47,788 bases of DNA from Candidatus Amesbacteria bacterium GW2011_GWC2_45_19 (GTDB taxonomy: Bacteria; Patescibacteriota; Microgenomatia; CAZETR01; Amesbacteraceae): positions 1 through 47,788 of the forward strand of contig LCKS01000006.1 of NCBI GenBank assembly GCA_001001555.1, in the 5' to 3' direction. The first letter of the stretch is position 1. Every line of letters starts with the position of its first letter. The notes below the pieces were generated by a model that was given only the letters and a program-made list of their open reading frames with translations, did not search any database and was not told the DNA's origin. Below are positions 28,556-37,015 of this stretch, piece by piece. Made by a program: the position numbers and the translations under genes.

Positions 28556-29221
28556 TTACTTAGCTTCCAATACCGTCTGGGCCAAATTTTCTTGCAAACT
28601 CTTTACCCCCGCCAAAGTTCTCTGCAGCGCTTCTTTCTCCACTCCTCCGCTTTTAGCGCTTATTATCTCCAATACTTCCTGGTGTTTGGCCACGGCTTTT
28701 GTCAAAGTTAACAACAAACTCTTCACGTCTCTCCCCTCACCAGACAATTTTATAGTCCTATTCACCGCTGATTCCAAATACTTCTCCGCTTTAGTAGCTG
28801 TACTTACCCCCAAGCTTACTTTTCCACCTTCCACTAGCGCCGCCGCCGCCCCGATTCTTTTGTCCGCATACAGAAGTTCTTTCCTGGCCTTGCCCGCTTC
28901 ATCAAACGTCACCCACAGCTGCAACCTATCCCGCAAGGCTTTCACTTTATATAACGGACTATCCGGCAGCATTCCCGGATACGGCAAGTAATACTCTACC
29001 TTCACTGTCACCGGATCCACGGCCGCTCTTGGAGAACTCACCGAGAGGACTGACATCATAAGTACCGCCAACCCAAACAGCAGCGCCGCCGAGCAGCCGA
29101 TCAAAGCGTTACGCAAATTTCCCCACGCACTCTTCCAGAAAACCTCTGTTTCGGGTAAATTTTGTGTACCAGTACCCATATGGGTACTCTCTAGTATGCC
29201 ACACCTTGTCAAGTCTTTCAA
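28556..29221 (-). CDS. DUF5667-like secreted/membrane protein (start may be the ATG at 29181)
   Basis: TM helix then YYLPYPGMLPDSPLYKVKALRDRLQLW. Confidence 0.75.
   Translation of the reverse strand: MKDLTRCGILESTHMGTGTQNLPETEVFWKSAWGNLRNALIGCSAALLFGLAVLMMSVLSVSSPRAAVDPVTVKVEYYLPYPGMLPDSPLYKVKALRDRLQLWVTFDEAGKARKELLYADKRIGAAAALVEGGKVSLGVSTATKAEKYLESAVNRTIKLSGEGRDVKSLLLTLTKAVAKHQEVLEIISAKSGGVEKEALQRTLAGVKSLQENLAQTVLEAK
29172..29187. promoter_or_regulatory. Perfect 16-bp palindrome GTACCCATATGGGTAC overlapping a candidate start codon
   Basis: Self-complementary by inspection. Confidence 0.5.
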
Positions 29222-29259
29222 CCAACCCTATCACACAGTATCAAGGCTTTTTCCATAAT

Positions 29260-29661
29260 TTATACACCAATTCTTACTTCTTTTGGGTAAAATTCATCGA
29301 AAGTCAAAATTCCATCCAGCTTGTATTTCTCCATCACCGCTAAACTAGCGCAATCCACAAACGACGTTCCCTTTTTCTCCTGTTTCAAAAAAATTTTCCA
29401 CGAAGCTTTTTCTAACTCCTCGTCAATATAAATGCTTTCATCGGCTATGTCACCATAATCATTCATAAACTTTCTGGCTAACTTCATTCCCACTCTCATG
29501 CTCAACACTGTCGCTATCTCTTGTACGACCAGGTTTGTTAACACCAAGCCCCCGCCCAAATCTTTTACTTTCGAAAGCAATTGCACTGCTTTCTTATGTA
29601 AACTATCGTCTGGTCTATAAACAGCCACCAGTACGTTTGCGTCCATTAACGCCCTGCCCAT
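29260..29661 (-). CDS. PIN-domain protein, VapC-like toxin
   Basis: ALMDANVLVAVYRPDDSLH; TSFVDCASLAVMEKYKLDGILTFDEFY. Confidence 0.85.
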   Translation of the reverse strand: MGRALMDANVLVAVYRPDDSLHKKAVQLLSKVKDLGGGLVLTNLVVQEIATVLSMRVGMKLARKFMNDYGDIADESIYIDEELEKASWKIFLKQEKKGTSFVDCASLAVMEKYKLDGILTFDEFYPKEVRIGV

Positions 29662-29903
29662 TTGGGATTCCCCTCTCCGTACAGATAGTAATCAATTTTA
29701 GAAGACAAGTCCTTGGGTCCGCCCCTGCCTCCTGCTCCAATGAACTTTTTCCAGTCTCTCTTTTTTTGCGTCTTCGCTCTCTTCTTCTTCACCTCCTCCG
29801 CTCCTTCCCGGATCAATTGAGAAAAATTTAACCCGCTGGTCTTGGCCAACAGCATTAAATCTCTATGCAAGTCATCTGGAATATATACCTGCGTCCTTAT
29901 CAT
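29646..29903 (-). CDS. Ribbon-helix-helix antitoxin (VapB/CopG-like)
   Basis: MIRTQVYIPDDLHRDLMLLAKTSGLNFSQLIREGAEE, overlaps the PIN gene. Confidence 0.8.
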   Translation of the reverse strand: MIRTQVYIPDDLHRDLMLLAKTSGLNFSQLIREGAEEVKKKRAKTQKKRDWKKFIGAGGRGGPKDLSSKIDYYLYGEGNPKWAGR

Positions 29904-30020
29904 GCCCTAATTGTATGTCGTATGTCATATGTTGTCAAGATCAAGTTCCGCTTTTTACACCAACCACCACGATCGTTACTAACAATGTAAATCTACTTTT
30001 ACCCCCACAAACTAAATCCC

Positions 30021-30043
30021 TGTTCCACCTGAGAGGTGGAACA
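30021..30043. repeat. Palindrome TGTTCCACCTGAGAGGTGGAACA, copy 2
   Basis: Identical 23-mer at 10828-10850 inside mutM. Confidence 0.85.
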
Positions 30044-30049
30044 ATATCA

Positions 30050-30586
30050 CTACAATTTCGCCAAAACATTTTGCGCCAAAGAAGACGCGGCCTTCGATTT
30101 AACCGCCTCCTTAGCGGCACTTTCTCTTTCTTGTATTCTTTTAAGACTTCTACTTAGACTATCGAGTATTGTCCTACTAGTCAAATCAAGCATGACCCCC
30201 TCTTTTTTTCTCCCCCCTGCAATTTCGCCAGCGTCATTTACTACCGCTTCATCAGGTAACTCCCCGGCAAATACAACGCCATACTGAGTAAAATAATTAC
30301 TGTATTCAGAATCCTGTCTAAGCCTCAAAAACTCCCTCCCTTTGCTGTCTACAACAGCATCACAAGCGTCCGGATATTTTTCTTTCACTCCCGCCATTAT
30401 TGCCAAATTATTCCTTTCGTCGTCGGTCGAGCCCGTCTCCATCTGCCTTTTCAACTCTCCCTCCCTTGCCAACGCCGCATTTCTCCCTTTTGTCGCTTCC
30501 AAACCCGCCAGTTCCTGCGCCCGCCCCTGATCGTTCGTCACTCGCCCCTTATCAGGTCCTTCAGATACATGAAACTCATCCGCCAT
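30050..30586 (-). CDS. Hypothetical protein
   Basis: 178 aa charged ORF. Confidence 0.6.
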   Translation of the reverse strand: MADEFHVSEGPDKGRVTNDQGRAQELAGLEATKGRNAALAREGELKRQMETGSTDDERNNLAIMAGVKEKYPDACDAVVDSKGREFLRLRQDSEYSNYFTQYGVVFAGELPDEAVVNDAGEIAGGRKKEGVMLDLTSRTILDSLSRSLKRIQERESAAKEAVKSKAASSLAQNVLAKL

Positions 30587-30680
30587 ACCCCTATTAAACT
30601 CTCTCTCTCTACAAAAGTCAACCCCAAAAATTAATCCCTTTTTCTCACGACCGCGAACAAATGGTCTTAATTAGCAAAAT

Positions 30681-30878
30681 CTATCCCCACAAATTAAACA
30701 GGCCGCCGATGGACAGGAGAATCCCCAAAGCCAGCCAGCCCAGGACAAAGATTACCACCGCGTTTAGAATCCAATCCAGCGTTTTTTCTTCTTTCGCATC
30801 CAACTGCCCTTCCAGCAAATCATCCTTTTTCTTAACAGCCATTACCAATAATATAATCCCCCCTGCGTTATAATTCAA
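30681..30878 (-). CDS. Hypothetical small membrane protein
   Basis: 65 aa with C-terminal hydrophobic segment. Confidence 0.5.
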   Translation of the reverse strand: MNYNAGGIILLVMAVKKKDDLLEGQLDAKEEKTLDWILNAVVIFVLGWLALGILLSIGGLFNLWG

Positions 30879-30880
30879 GA

Positions 30881-33115
30881 GTGAGTAAAATTACTCCTCC
30901 TGAACTTCGTTCTTCCCCCCCTAATTTAGGGGGGGACCGAGTAGGGGGGGGCCGAGGGGGAGTGTTGAAAAACTGGAAATTATTATTATTTGGGATTTCG
31001 GGTTTAGGATTTAGTGTTTATATCTTATGGGGCCTGCCCAATCCCCTGCGCCTGACTACTAATCCCGCTCCCGCCTCCACTAAAATTCTGGACCGCAACG
31101 GTAGGCTTTTGTACGAAGTTTTCGTAGGGGAGCGGCGCACTCCCATCTCCCTTTCCTCCCTACCTAAATACGTGTGGCAGGCCACCCTGGCCGCCGAAGA
31201 CCGGGATTTCTACAAACACTCTGGATTTAGTATTAGAGGTATCACCCGGGCCTTTATTAGCACTTTCTTCAAGAAAAATCTCCAAGGCGGCTCTACCATT
31301 ACCCAGCAACTGGTCAAAAACGCTCTTTTGGAACCCGACCGCACTGTCAGGCGCAAAATCCGCGAATTCATTCTCTCAGCAGCCGTGGAAACCGCTTATA
31401 AAAAGGACCAAATTCTCGAGTTTTACCTCAACCAAGTGCCCTACGGCGGCACCGCCTACGGATTAGAATCCGCCGCCCAAACCTACTTTGGCAAAAAGGC
31501 GGCCGATCTGAATTTGGCCGAAGCCGCCTTACTGGCCGGCTTGCCCCAGGCCCCCAGTTTTTACTCGCCCCTCTCCCGCCCGGAACTGGCCAAAGCCCGC
31601 CAAGAATATGTTCTCAAGCAAATGCTCGACGCCGGATTTATTGACAACTCCCAATATCTAATTTCTAAGGACCAAGAACTGCAGTATATCCCCGCCCCTA
31701 CTCTCAACGCGCCCCATTTCTCCCTGTGGGTCAAAGACTTACTGCTCCAAAAATACGGCTTGGCCAAAGTCGAGCAGGACGGGCTGATTGTTACCACCAC
31801 CTTAGACCTCGGTCTGCAAAATTTTGCCCAAGCCGCCGTGGCCACCGAAGTCGGCCGGCTCAAAGCCGAAAAAGTCGGCAACGGAGCAGTCCTGGTCATC
31901 CGTCCCAAAACCGGCGAGATTTTAGCCATGGTTGGCTCCAAGGATTATTTTGACGTCAAATCTGACGGCAACGTCAATGTTACTTTGAGCAAGCGCCAGC
32001 CGGGGTCAGCTATCAAACCTATCAATTATGCCCTGGCACTGGAGCACCGCCTGCTCACCGCCAGCACGGTTCTGGCGGACAAACCCACCTGTTTTCTCAT
32101 TCCAGACCAAGAACCTTACTGCCCGGTGAATTACGACAACCAATGGCACGGCCCCACCCAAGTCCGTTTCGCTCTGGGCAACTCTTTCAATATCCCCGCC
32201 GTCAAAACCCTGGTTCTCAATGGATTAGAAAATTTTGTGGCCAGCTCTTCGGCTTTCGGCCTGACCACCTTCACCGACGCCAAAAACTTTGGGCCCTCTA
32301 TTACTTTAGGCGGAGGGGAAGTCACCATGCTGGATTTGGCCACTGCCTATGGCGTTCTGGCCAACACCGGCCAGCGGGTTAATTTAAATCCCATTCTCAA
32401 AATCACCGATCGTTCCGGCAAAATTCTGGAAGAGGCGCCCAAGCTACCGCCCAATACCCGGGTCATTTCTCCGGGGTCGGCGTATATTGTCTCTCATCTC
32501 TTGCTGGATAACGGGGCCCGGTCGGCCGCCTTTGGCTCCAGTTCGTACTTAGTGGTTAAAAACCATCCCGAAGTTTCTGTCAAAACCGGCACCACTAACG
32601 ACAAACGCGACAATTGGACCGTTGGTTACAACCCCGATATTTTGGTGGCCGTCTGGGTGGGCAATAACGACAACTCTCCTATGAGCGCTGTGGCCTCCGG
32701 TGTCACTGGCGCCTCCCCCATCTGGAACAAGGTTATCTCATTCGCTCTCAAAGACGCATCCCCCCGCTGGCCGGTCCAGCCTCCCGATGTCATCGGGGCT
32801 CTGGTGTGTTCCCTCTCTGGCCTCAAGGTTCCGGACAACCCTCCGGGAAACTGTTCCCCCCGCTATGAATACTTTCTCAAAGGCACCGTTCCCCCACCCC
32901 AAGATGGCGACCTGCGCCGGGACATTCCCATCTTCCGTCCTACCCAATCACCGGCAACTTCCAGACAAATCATCGAACAGCCGGATCAAATTGAATACCA
33001 AAATCACGCTGTGGTTTTTGACCCTCTGGGCGTTCAGCTCTGCCTAGACTGCGCCGGCGGCTACGGCGAAGCCGACTCCATCCGTCTCGACCGCCACGGC
33101 CGGGCTGTAAAATAA
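30881..33115 (+). CDS. Class A penicillin-binding protein (transglycosylase/transpeptidase)
   Basis: AAEDRDFYKHSGFSIRGITRA, QGGSTITQQLVKNALL, QPGSAIKPINYALAL, VKTGTTNDKRDNWTVGY. Confidence 0.95.
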   Translation: MSKITPPELRSSPPNLGGDRVGGGRGGVLKNWKLLLFGISGLGFSVYILWGLPNPLRLTTNPAPASTKILDRNGRLLYEVFVGERRTPISLSSLPKYVWQATLAAEDRDFYKHSGFSIRGITRAFISTFFKKNLQGGSTITQQLVKNALLEPDRTVRRKIREFILSAAVETAYKKDQILEFYLNQVPYGGTAYGLESAAQTYFGKKAADLNLAEAALLAGLPQAPSFYSPLSRPELAKARQEYVLKQMLDAGFIDNSQYLISKDQELQYIPAPTLNAPHFSLWVKDLLLQKYGLAKVEQDGLIVTTTLDLGLQNFAQAAVATEVGRLKAEKVGNGAVLVIRPKTGEILAMVGSKDYFDVKSDGNVNVTLSKRQPGSAIKPINYALALEHRLLTASTVLADKPTCFLIPDQEPYCPVNYDNQWHGPTQVRFALGNSFNIPAVKTLVLNGLENFVASSSAFGLTTFTDAKNFGPSITLGGGEVTMLDLATAYGVLANTGQRVNLNPILKITDRSGKILEEAPKLPPNTRVISPGSAYIVSHLLLDNGARSAAFGSSSYLVVKNHPEVSVKTGTTNDKRDNWTVGYNPDILVAVWVGNNDNSPMSAVASGVTGASPIWNKVISFALKDASPRWPVQPPDVIGALVCSLSGLKVPDNPPGNCSPRYEYFLKGTVPPPQDGDLRRDIPIFRPTQSPATSRQIIEQPDQIEYQNHAVVFDPLGVQLCLDCAGGYGEADSIRLDRHGRAVK
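30913..30960. repeat. Palindromic element family 2, diverged copy g (5' end of first PBP gene)
   Basis: CCCCCCCTAATTTAGGGGGGGACCGAGTAGGGGGGG. Confidence 0.6.
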
Positions 33116-33129
33116 GCGCTTTTTTACCA

Positions 33130-33146
33130 ATTTCAAGCTATAGCGT
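33130..33146. repeat. ATTTCAaGCTATAGCGT intergenic motif, copy 2
   Basis: 16/17 identical to 23877-23893. Confidence 0.6.
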
Positions 33147-33220
33147 CAATCTGGTAAATCTTTCACCCCATAGTCAATTTCAAATCTTGGCGATATAATT
33201 AGCCACCCTGCCTCCAGGCT

Positions 33221-35524
33221 ATGCGCAAGTTCCTTATTTCCATTGGTCACCCCCTATATATTCTTTTAAAATTCTTTATTTCCCCCCCGCTTACGTTGAA
33301 CAAAGTGAGACGCAAAAAATTGTTTAAATTTTTCGAATTAAGAGGGGGGGTCAGGGGGGGTGATACTCGAAAGAAGACCCGTAAAAAAGAAGTCGTCATT
33401 TATCACGCCAAAACCCCTTATCTCAAAAACTTCCTCAAAGCCATTTATCCCCTGACCCAAGTCCGTCTCCCCGTTTTGAAAATTCCCACATTGAAAATTC
33501 ACTGGAAATTACTGGCATTAGTATTTATTGGGAGTATTGGTATTTATTTTTATGTTTTTAAGGATTTACCCGCGCCGTCATCCCTTACCACCCAACCCGT
33601 TCCCCTGACTACCCATATCCGCGACCGCTATGGAGTCGAGCTGTACAAAATCTATGCTTCTCAAAACCGCACCCTGGTCAAATTATCAGACCTCCCTCTT
33701 ACTTTGCGCCAGGCCACTATCGCCATCGAAGACGCCGAATTTTATCAACATTCCGGTTTTTCCCTGCGCGGCATTTTCCGCGCTCTTATTAGTAATTCCT
33801 CACTCCTCTCTACTCGCAACTCATCCTCAATACAAGGCGGTTCCACTATTACCCAACAGCTAGTCAAAACCGCTCTCCTCTCCCCCGAGCGCACCTTACA
33901 ACGCAAAATCCGCGAACTGGTTTTGGCTGTTCTGGTCGAACTGCGTTATCCTAAAGATCAGATCTTGGAAATGTACCTCAACCGGGTTAGTTTCGGCGGG
34001 GCTGCCTATGGGATAGAAGAAGCCGCTCAAACTTACTTCGGCAAACCCGCTTCTGACCTGACCCTGCCTGAATCGGCTCTCTTAGCGGGTCTGCCCGCTT
34101 CCCCCACTACTTATTCTCCATTTGGAGCCCACCCGGACCTAGCCAAAGCCCGGCAAAAAGAGGTTCTGCGGCGCATGGTCTCCGAAGGCTTTATCACCTG
34201 GAACCAGGCCGACGCCGCCTCTGCCGCTGATCTGCAATTTGCCCCCCAAACCATAGACATCCAGGCTCCCCATTTCGTGATGTACGTCCGCGACTACCTG
34301 GCCAGAAAATACGGCACCGCCATCGTTGAACAAGGAGGATTGGAAGTCATCACTTCTTTAGATCTGTCCATCCAGCAAATTGCCCAAACCGCCGTCACTC
34401 AAGAAGTAGCCAAAGTCGCCTATCTGCGTATCGGCAATGGAGCCGCCGTAGTTACAAATCCCCAAACAGGAGAAATTTTAGCTATGGTCGGATCCAAAAA
34501 TTATTTCGATATCGCCAACGACGGCAACTTTAACGTCACTACCGCCTTGCGCCAACCCGGATCGTCTATCAAGCCCCTCAATTACGCGCTCGCCCTGACC
34601 CGCGGTTTCACCCCCGCTTCCACTATCGACGATTCGCCCATCGTTTACAAAACTCCGGGCCAACCTCCATACTCCCCTGTCAATTACGACGGGCGCTTCC
34701 ACGGCAAAGTTACTTTACGCACCGCCCTGGGCTCTTCCTACAATGTTCCGGCCGTTAAAATCCTGGCCGCCAATGGTGTATCCAATTTCATAGAATTTGC
34801 CCGTAAACTTGGTATTTCTTCCTGGACCGACCCGTCCCGCTACGGCCTGTCCTTAACTTTGGGCGGAGGAGAAGTCACCATGCAGGACATGGCTACCGCT
34901 TTCGGAGTGTTTGCCAACTCCGGTTCCCGCGTCGACCTTTATCCTATCCTTTCCGTCCGCGATTCCTCCGGCCGCCTGCTCGAACAATCCTCTCCTTCCA
35001 GCCAATCCGTTCTCGATCCCCGCGTCGCATATCTTATTTCCAATATTCTCTCCGACAACGCCGCCCGCACTCCGGCTTTCGGTCCCAATTCCGATCTGAA
35101 CGTCCCCAATGTAGCTGTCAAAACCGGTACCACCAACAATCTTAGAGACAACTGGACCATTGGTTACACACCCGACCGCCTGGTCGCCGTCTGGGTGGGC
35201 AACAACGACAATTCCCCCATGAGCTACGTGGCTTCCGGCGTCACCGGGGCCTCCCCCATCTGGCGCCGCATCATGACCGAAATCCTCAAAACCACTCCCT
35301 CCGCCGGCTTTGCCTCCCCGGCCAATCTTGTTAAAGTCAATATCTGCACCATTACCGGCCAGTTAGCCTGCGAGGGTTGTCCCGGCCGCAGCGAGTACTT
35401 TATCCCCGGCACCGAACCTCGACTCGCCTGCACCAAGGAAGCTATCGAAAAACTTTTGGAAGATAAAGCCAAAAAAGACCAAAAAGAGCGTGATAAACTT
35501 CTCCAAGGAATACATGAACCGTAA
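33221..35524 (+). CDS. Class A penicillin-binding protein, tandem paralogue
   Basis: AIEDAEFYQHSGFSLRGIFRA, QGGSTITQQLVKTALL, QPGSSIKPLNYALAL, VKTGTTNNLRDNWTIGY. Confidence 0.95.
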   Translation: MRKFLISIGHPLYILLKFFISPPLTLNKVRRKKLFKFFELRGGVRGGDTRKKTRKKEVVIYHAKTPYLKNFLKAIYPLTQVRLPVLKIPTLKIHWKLLALVFIGSIGIYFYVFKDLPAPSSLTTQPVPLTTHIRDRYGVELYKIYASQNRTLVKLSDLPLTLRQATIAIEDAEFYQHSGFSLRGIFRALISNSSLLSTRNSSSIQGGSTITQQLVKTALLSPERTLQRKIRELVLAVLVELRYPKDQILEMYLNRVSFGGAAYGIEEAAQTYFGKPASDLTLPESALLAGLPASPTTYSPFGAHPDLAKARQKEVLRRMVSEGFITWNQADAASAADLQFAPQTIDIQAPHFVMYVRDYLARKYGTAIVEQGGLEVITSLDLSIQQIAQTAVTQEVAKVAYLRIGNGAAVVTNPQTGEILAMVGSKNYFDIANDGNFNVTTALRQPGSSIKPLNYALALTRGFTPASTIDDSPIVYKTPGQPPYSPVNYDGRFHGKVTLRTALGSSYNVPAVKILAANGVSNFIEFARKLGISSWTDPSRYGLSLTLGGGEVTMQDMATAFGVFANSGSRVDLYPILSVRDSSGRLLEQSSPSSQSVLDPRVAYLISNILSDNAARTPAFGPNSDLNVPNVAVKTGTTNNLRDNWTIGYTPDRLVAVWVGNNDNSPMSYVASGVTGASPIWRRIMTEILKTTPSAGFASPANLVKVNICTITGQLACEGCPGRSEYFIPGTEPRLACTKEAIEKLLEDKAKKDQKERDKLLQGIHEP
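33332..33366. repeat. Palindromic element family 2, partial copy h (5' region of second PBP gene)
   Basis: GAATTAAGAGGGGGGGTCAGGGGGGGTGATA. Confidence 0.55.
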
Positions 35525-35546
35525 CTACAAAAACACTCTCATCCTC
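35491..35546 (+). repeat. Direct repeat copy A (end of PBP gene)
   Basis: TGATAAACTTCTCCAAGGAATACATGAACCGTAACTACAAAAACACTCTCATCCTC; about 3 mismatches to 36022-36077. Confidence 0.9.
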
Positions 35547-35751
35547 CCGACTTAGGACATTTCATTAAATAACCAATAAAACCGGGAAATCCCGAATTAG
35601 TAATCGTATTATTTGATTTTTGCCGTTTGGCGCGGCCGCGGTATATGACAAATAGAGGTGGCTGGGGTAAAACGGCAGATTAATGACACGGAGAGCGTGA
35701 TAAACTACTTCAGGGTACATCAACCCCATGAAAGTAGGTTAAACTAGGGTC

Positions 35752-36055
35752 ATGGTTTCCCCTGTTCCCCCAAGTCAATACTCACGCCTCCTACCTTTTT
35801 TCCCGGACATTCCGGAAAATGTGCATATCCGCTACTTTCTAACCAAAGAACAGGAACAAAGGCTACTCTACGTCAGCGGCAATTTTGGTAATTATGAATC
35901 TCCAGGCAAAAAACCTCATTCCTGTCTGGAGTACCGACAAAAACAACCTAGCATCACTAAAGGTTGCCCAAAAAATCGGGTTTACCCAAATATCTATAAA
36001 AACCTACATTTGCACACAAAATGATAAACTTCTCCAAGGGATACATGAACCATAA
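35752..36055 (+). pseudogene. Degenerate GNAT-like acetyltransferase fragment (frameshifted)
   Basis: Frame 1 MVSPVPPSQ...LTKEQEQRLLYVSGNFGN, then another frame AKNLIPVWSTDKNNLASLKVAQKIGFTQISI, resembling a GNAT C-terminal N..S..vA.K.GF motif. Confidence 0.45.
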
Positions 36056-36077
36056 CTACAAAAACACTCTTATCCTC
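36022..36077 (+). repeat. Direct repeat copy B
   Basis: TGATAAACTTCTCCAAGGGATACATGAACCATAACTACAAAAACACTCTTATCCTC. Confidence 0.9.
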
Positions 36078-36149
36078 ATCGCTGCCCTCTCCGCGGCTGT
36101 GGCGGTTATTGTGGTTTTGCGTTTCTTTCTGCTTCAAAGTCCCAGATAA
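36045..36149 (+). CDS. Possible 34-aa single-TM peptide
   Basis: MNHNYKNTLILIAALSAAVAVIVVLRFFLLQSPR*; below the ORF-track length cutoff. Confidence 0.4.
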   Translation: MNHNYKNTLILIAALSAAVAVIVVLRFFLLQSPR

Positions 36150-37011
36150 GTTTGGTCAGCTCCGGCACCAGTTTTTTGGCCCTATCTATGTCTACTCCCT
36201 CATTCATAATCACTAATATAAACGGTTTTTCGGCCATCACGATTCCCGCGTCTGACCAAATATCCAAATCCGTCCCCACTTTATGAATCACCCGCGTACC
36301 GTCCGGCACTCCGGCGGGAATCCTCTCCTCGTAAATACTGCCCTGCAGCAAATCCAGTGTCTGTTGATTTTTCTCTTCATATATTTTCTGCCACATCGCC
36401 GCCACGTCTTCTGCGGTCGTCGTATTTTCGCCAAAATCGGTATTTTTCATTCCCAACCTCTCTATCTCTATCTCCATTTCCCTTCTCCCCACCATATTTG
36501 CCAGGACATAGGCAGCCGTATTATCGGAGTTCTTAGCCATATACGTCACCAGCTGCTTTACCGTCAATTTTGCTCCAGCATTCATAAATTCAATCGGCCC
36601 CGAACCGCTCTGCTTATCTGCGTCTTTCAACGCGTAAGTATCTTCTAATTTCAAATCTCCAATTTCTAATTTCCGGAACACTGCCGCCAAAATCGGCACT
36701 TTCATGATCGACGCCGCCGGCAACACCTTACTATCCCCCACTCCGTATCCTTTTTTCTCATCCAACCTGTACACCGCCACCGCCCAATTGCCCTGGGCGG
36801 AATTTAACCGGCTGCGGATTTGCGCCACCGGTTCTCCCGCTATTTCTTTTCTCTCTATCTGATAACTGATTTTAAGAGGTTCCAACTCCGGTTTCTGCTC
36901 CCTCCACCATAGCCAGCCGCTAATAATTCCCGTCACCACAAACACCCAGCCGATCAATTTTCTGTTCACCGGCATCCGCTTCAAATTTACCTGCCGCACC
37001 AAATTGGCCAT
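36106..37011 (-). CDS. Serine hydrolase / class A beta-lactamase-like protein
   Basis: LPAASIMKVPILAAVFR (SxxK), MAKNSDNTAAYVLANMVG (SDN), VIHKVGTD. Confidence 0.88.
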   Translation of the reverse strand: MANLVRQVNLKRMPVNRKLIGWVFVVTGIISGWLWWREQKPELEPLKISYQIERKEIAGEPVAQIRSRLNSAQGNWAVAVYRLDEKKGYGVGDSKVLPAASIMKVPILAAVFRKLEIGDLKLEDTYALKDADKQSGSGPIEFMNAGAKLTVKQLVTYMAKNSDNTAAYVLANMVGRREMEIEIERLGMKNTDFGENTTTAEDVAAMWQKIYEEKNQQTLDLLQGSIYEERIPAGVPDGTRVIHKVGTDLDIWSDAGIVMAEKPFILVIMNEGVDIDRAKKLVPELTKLIWDFEAERNAKPQ

Positions 37012-37015
37012 TTTG

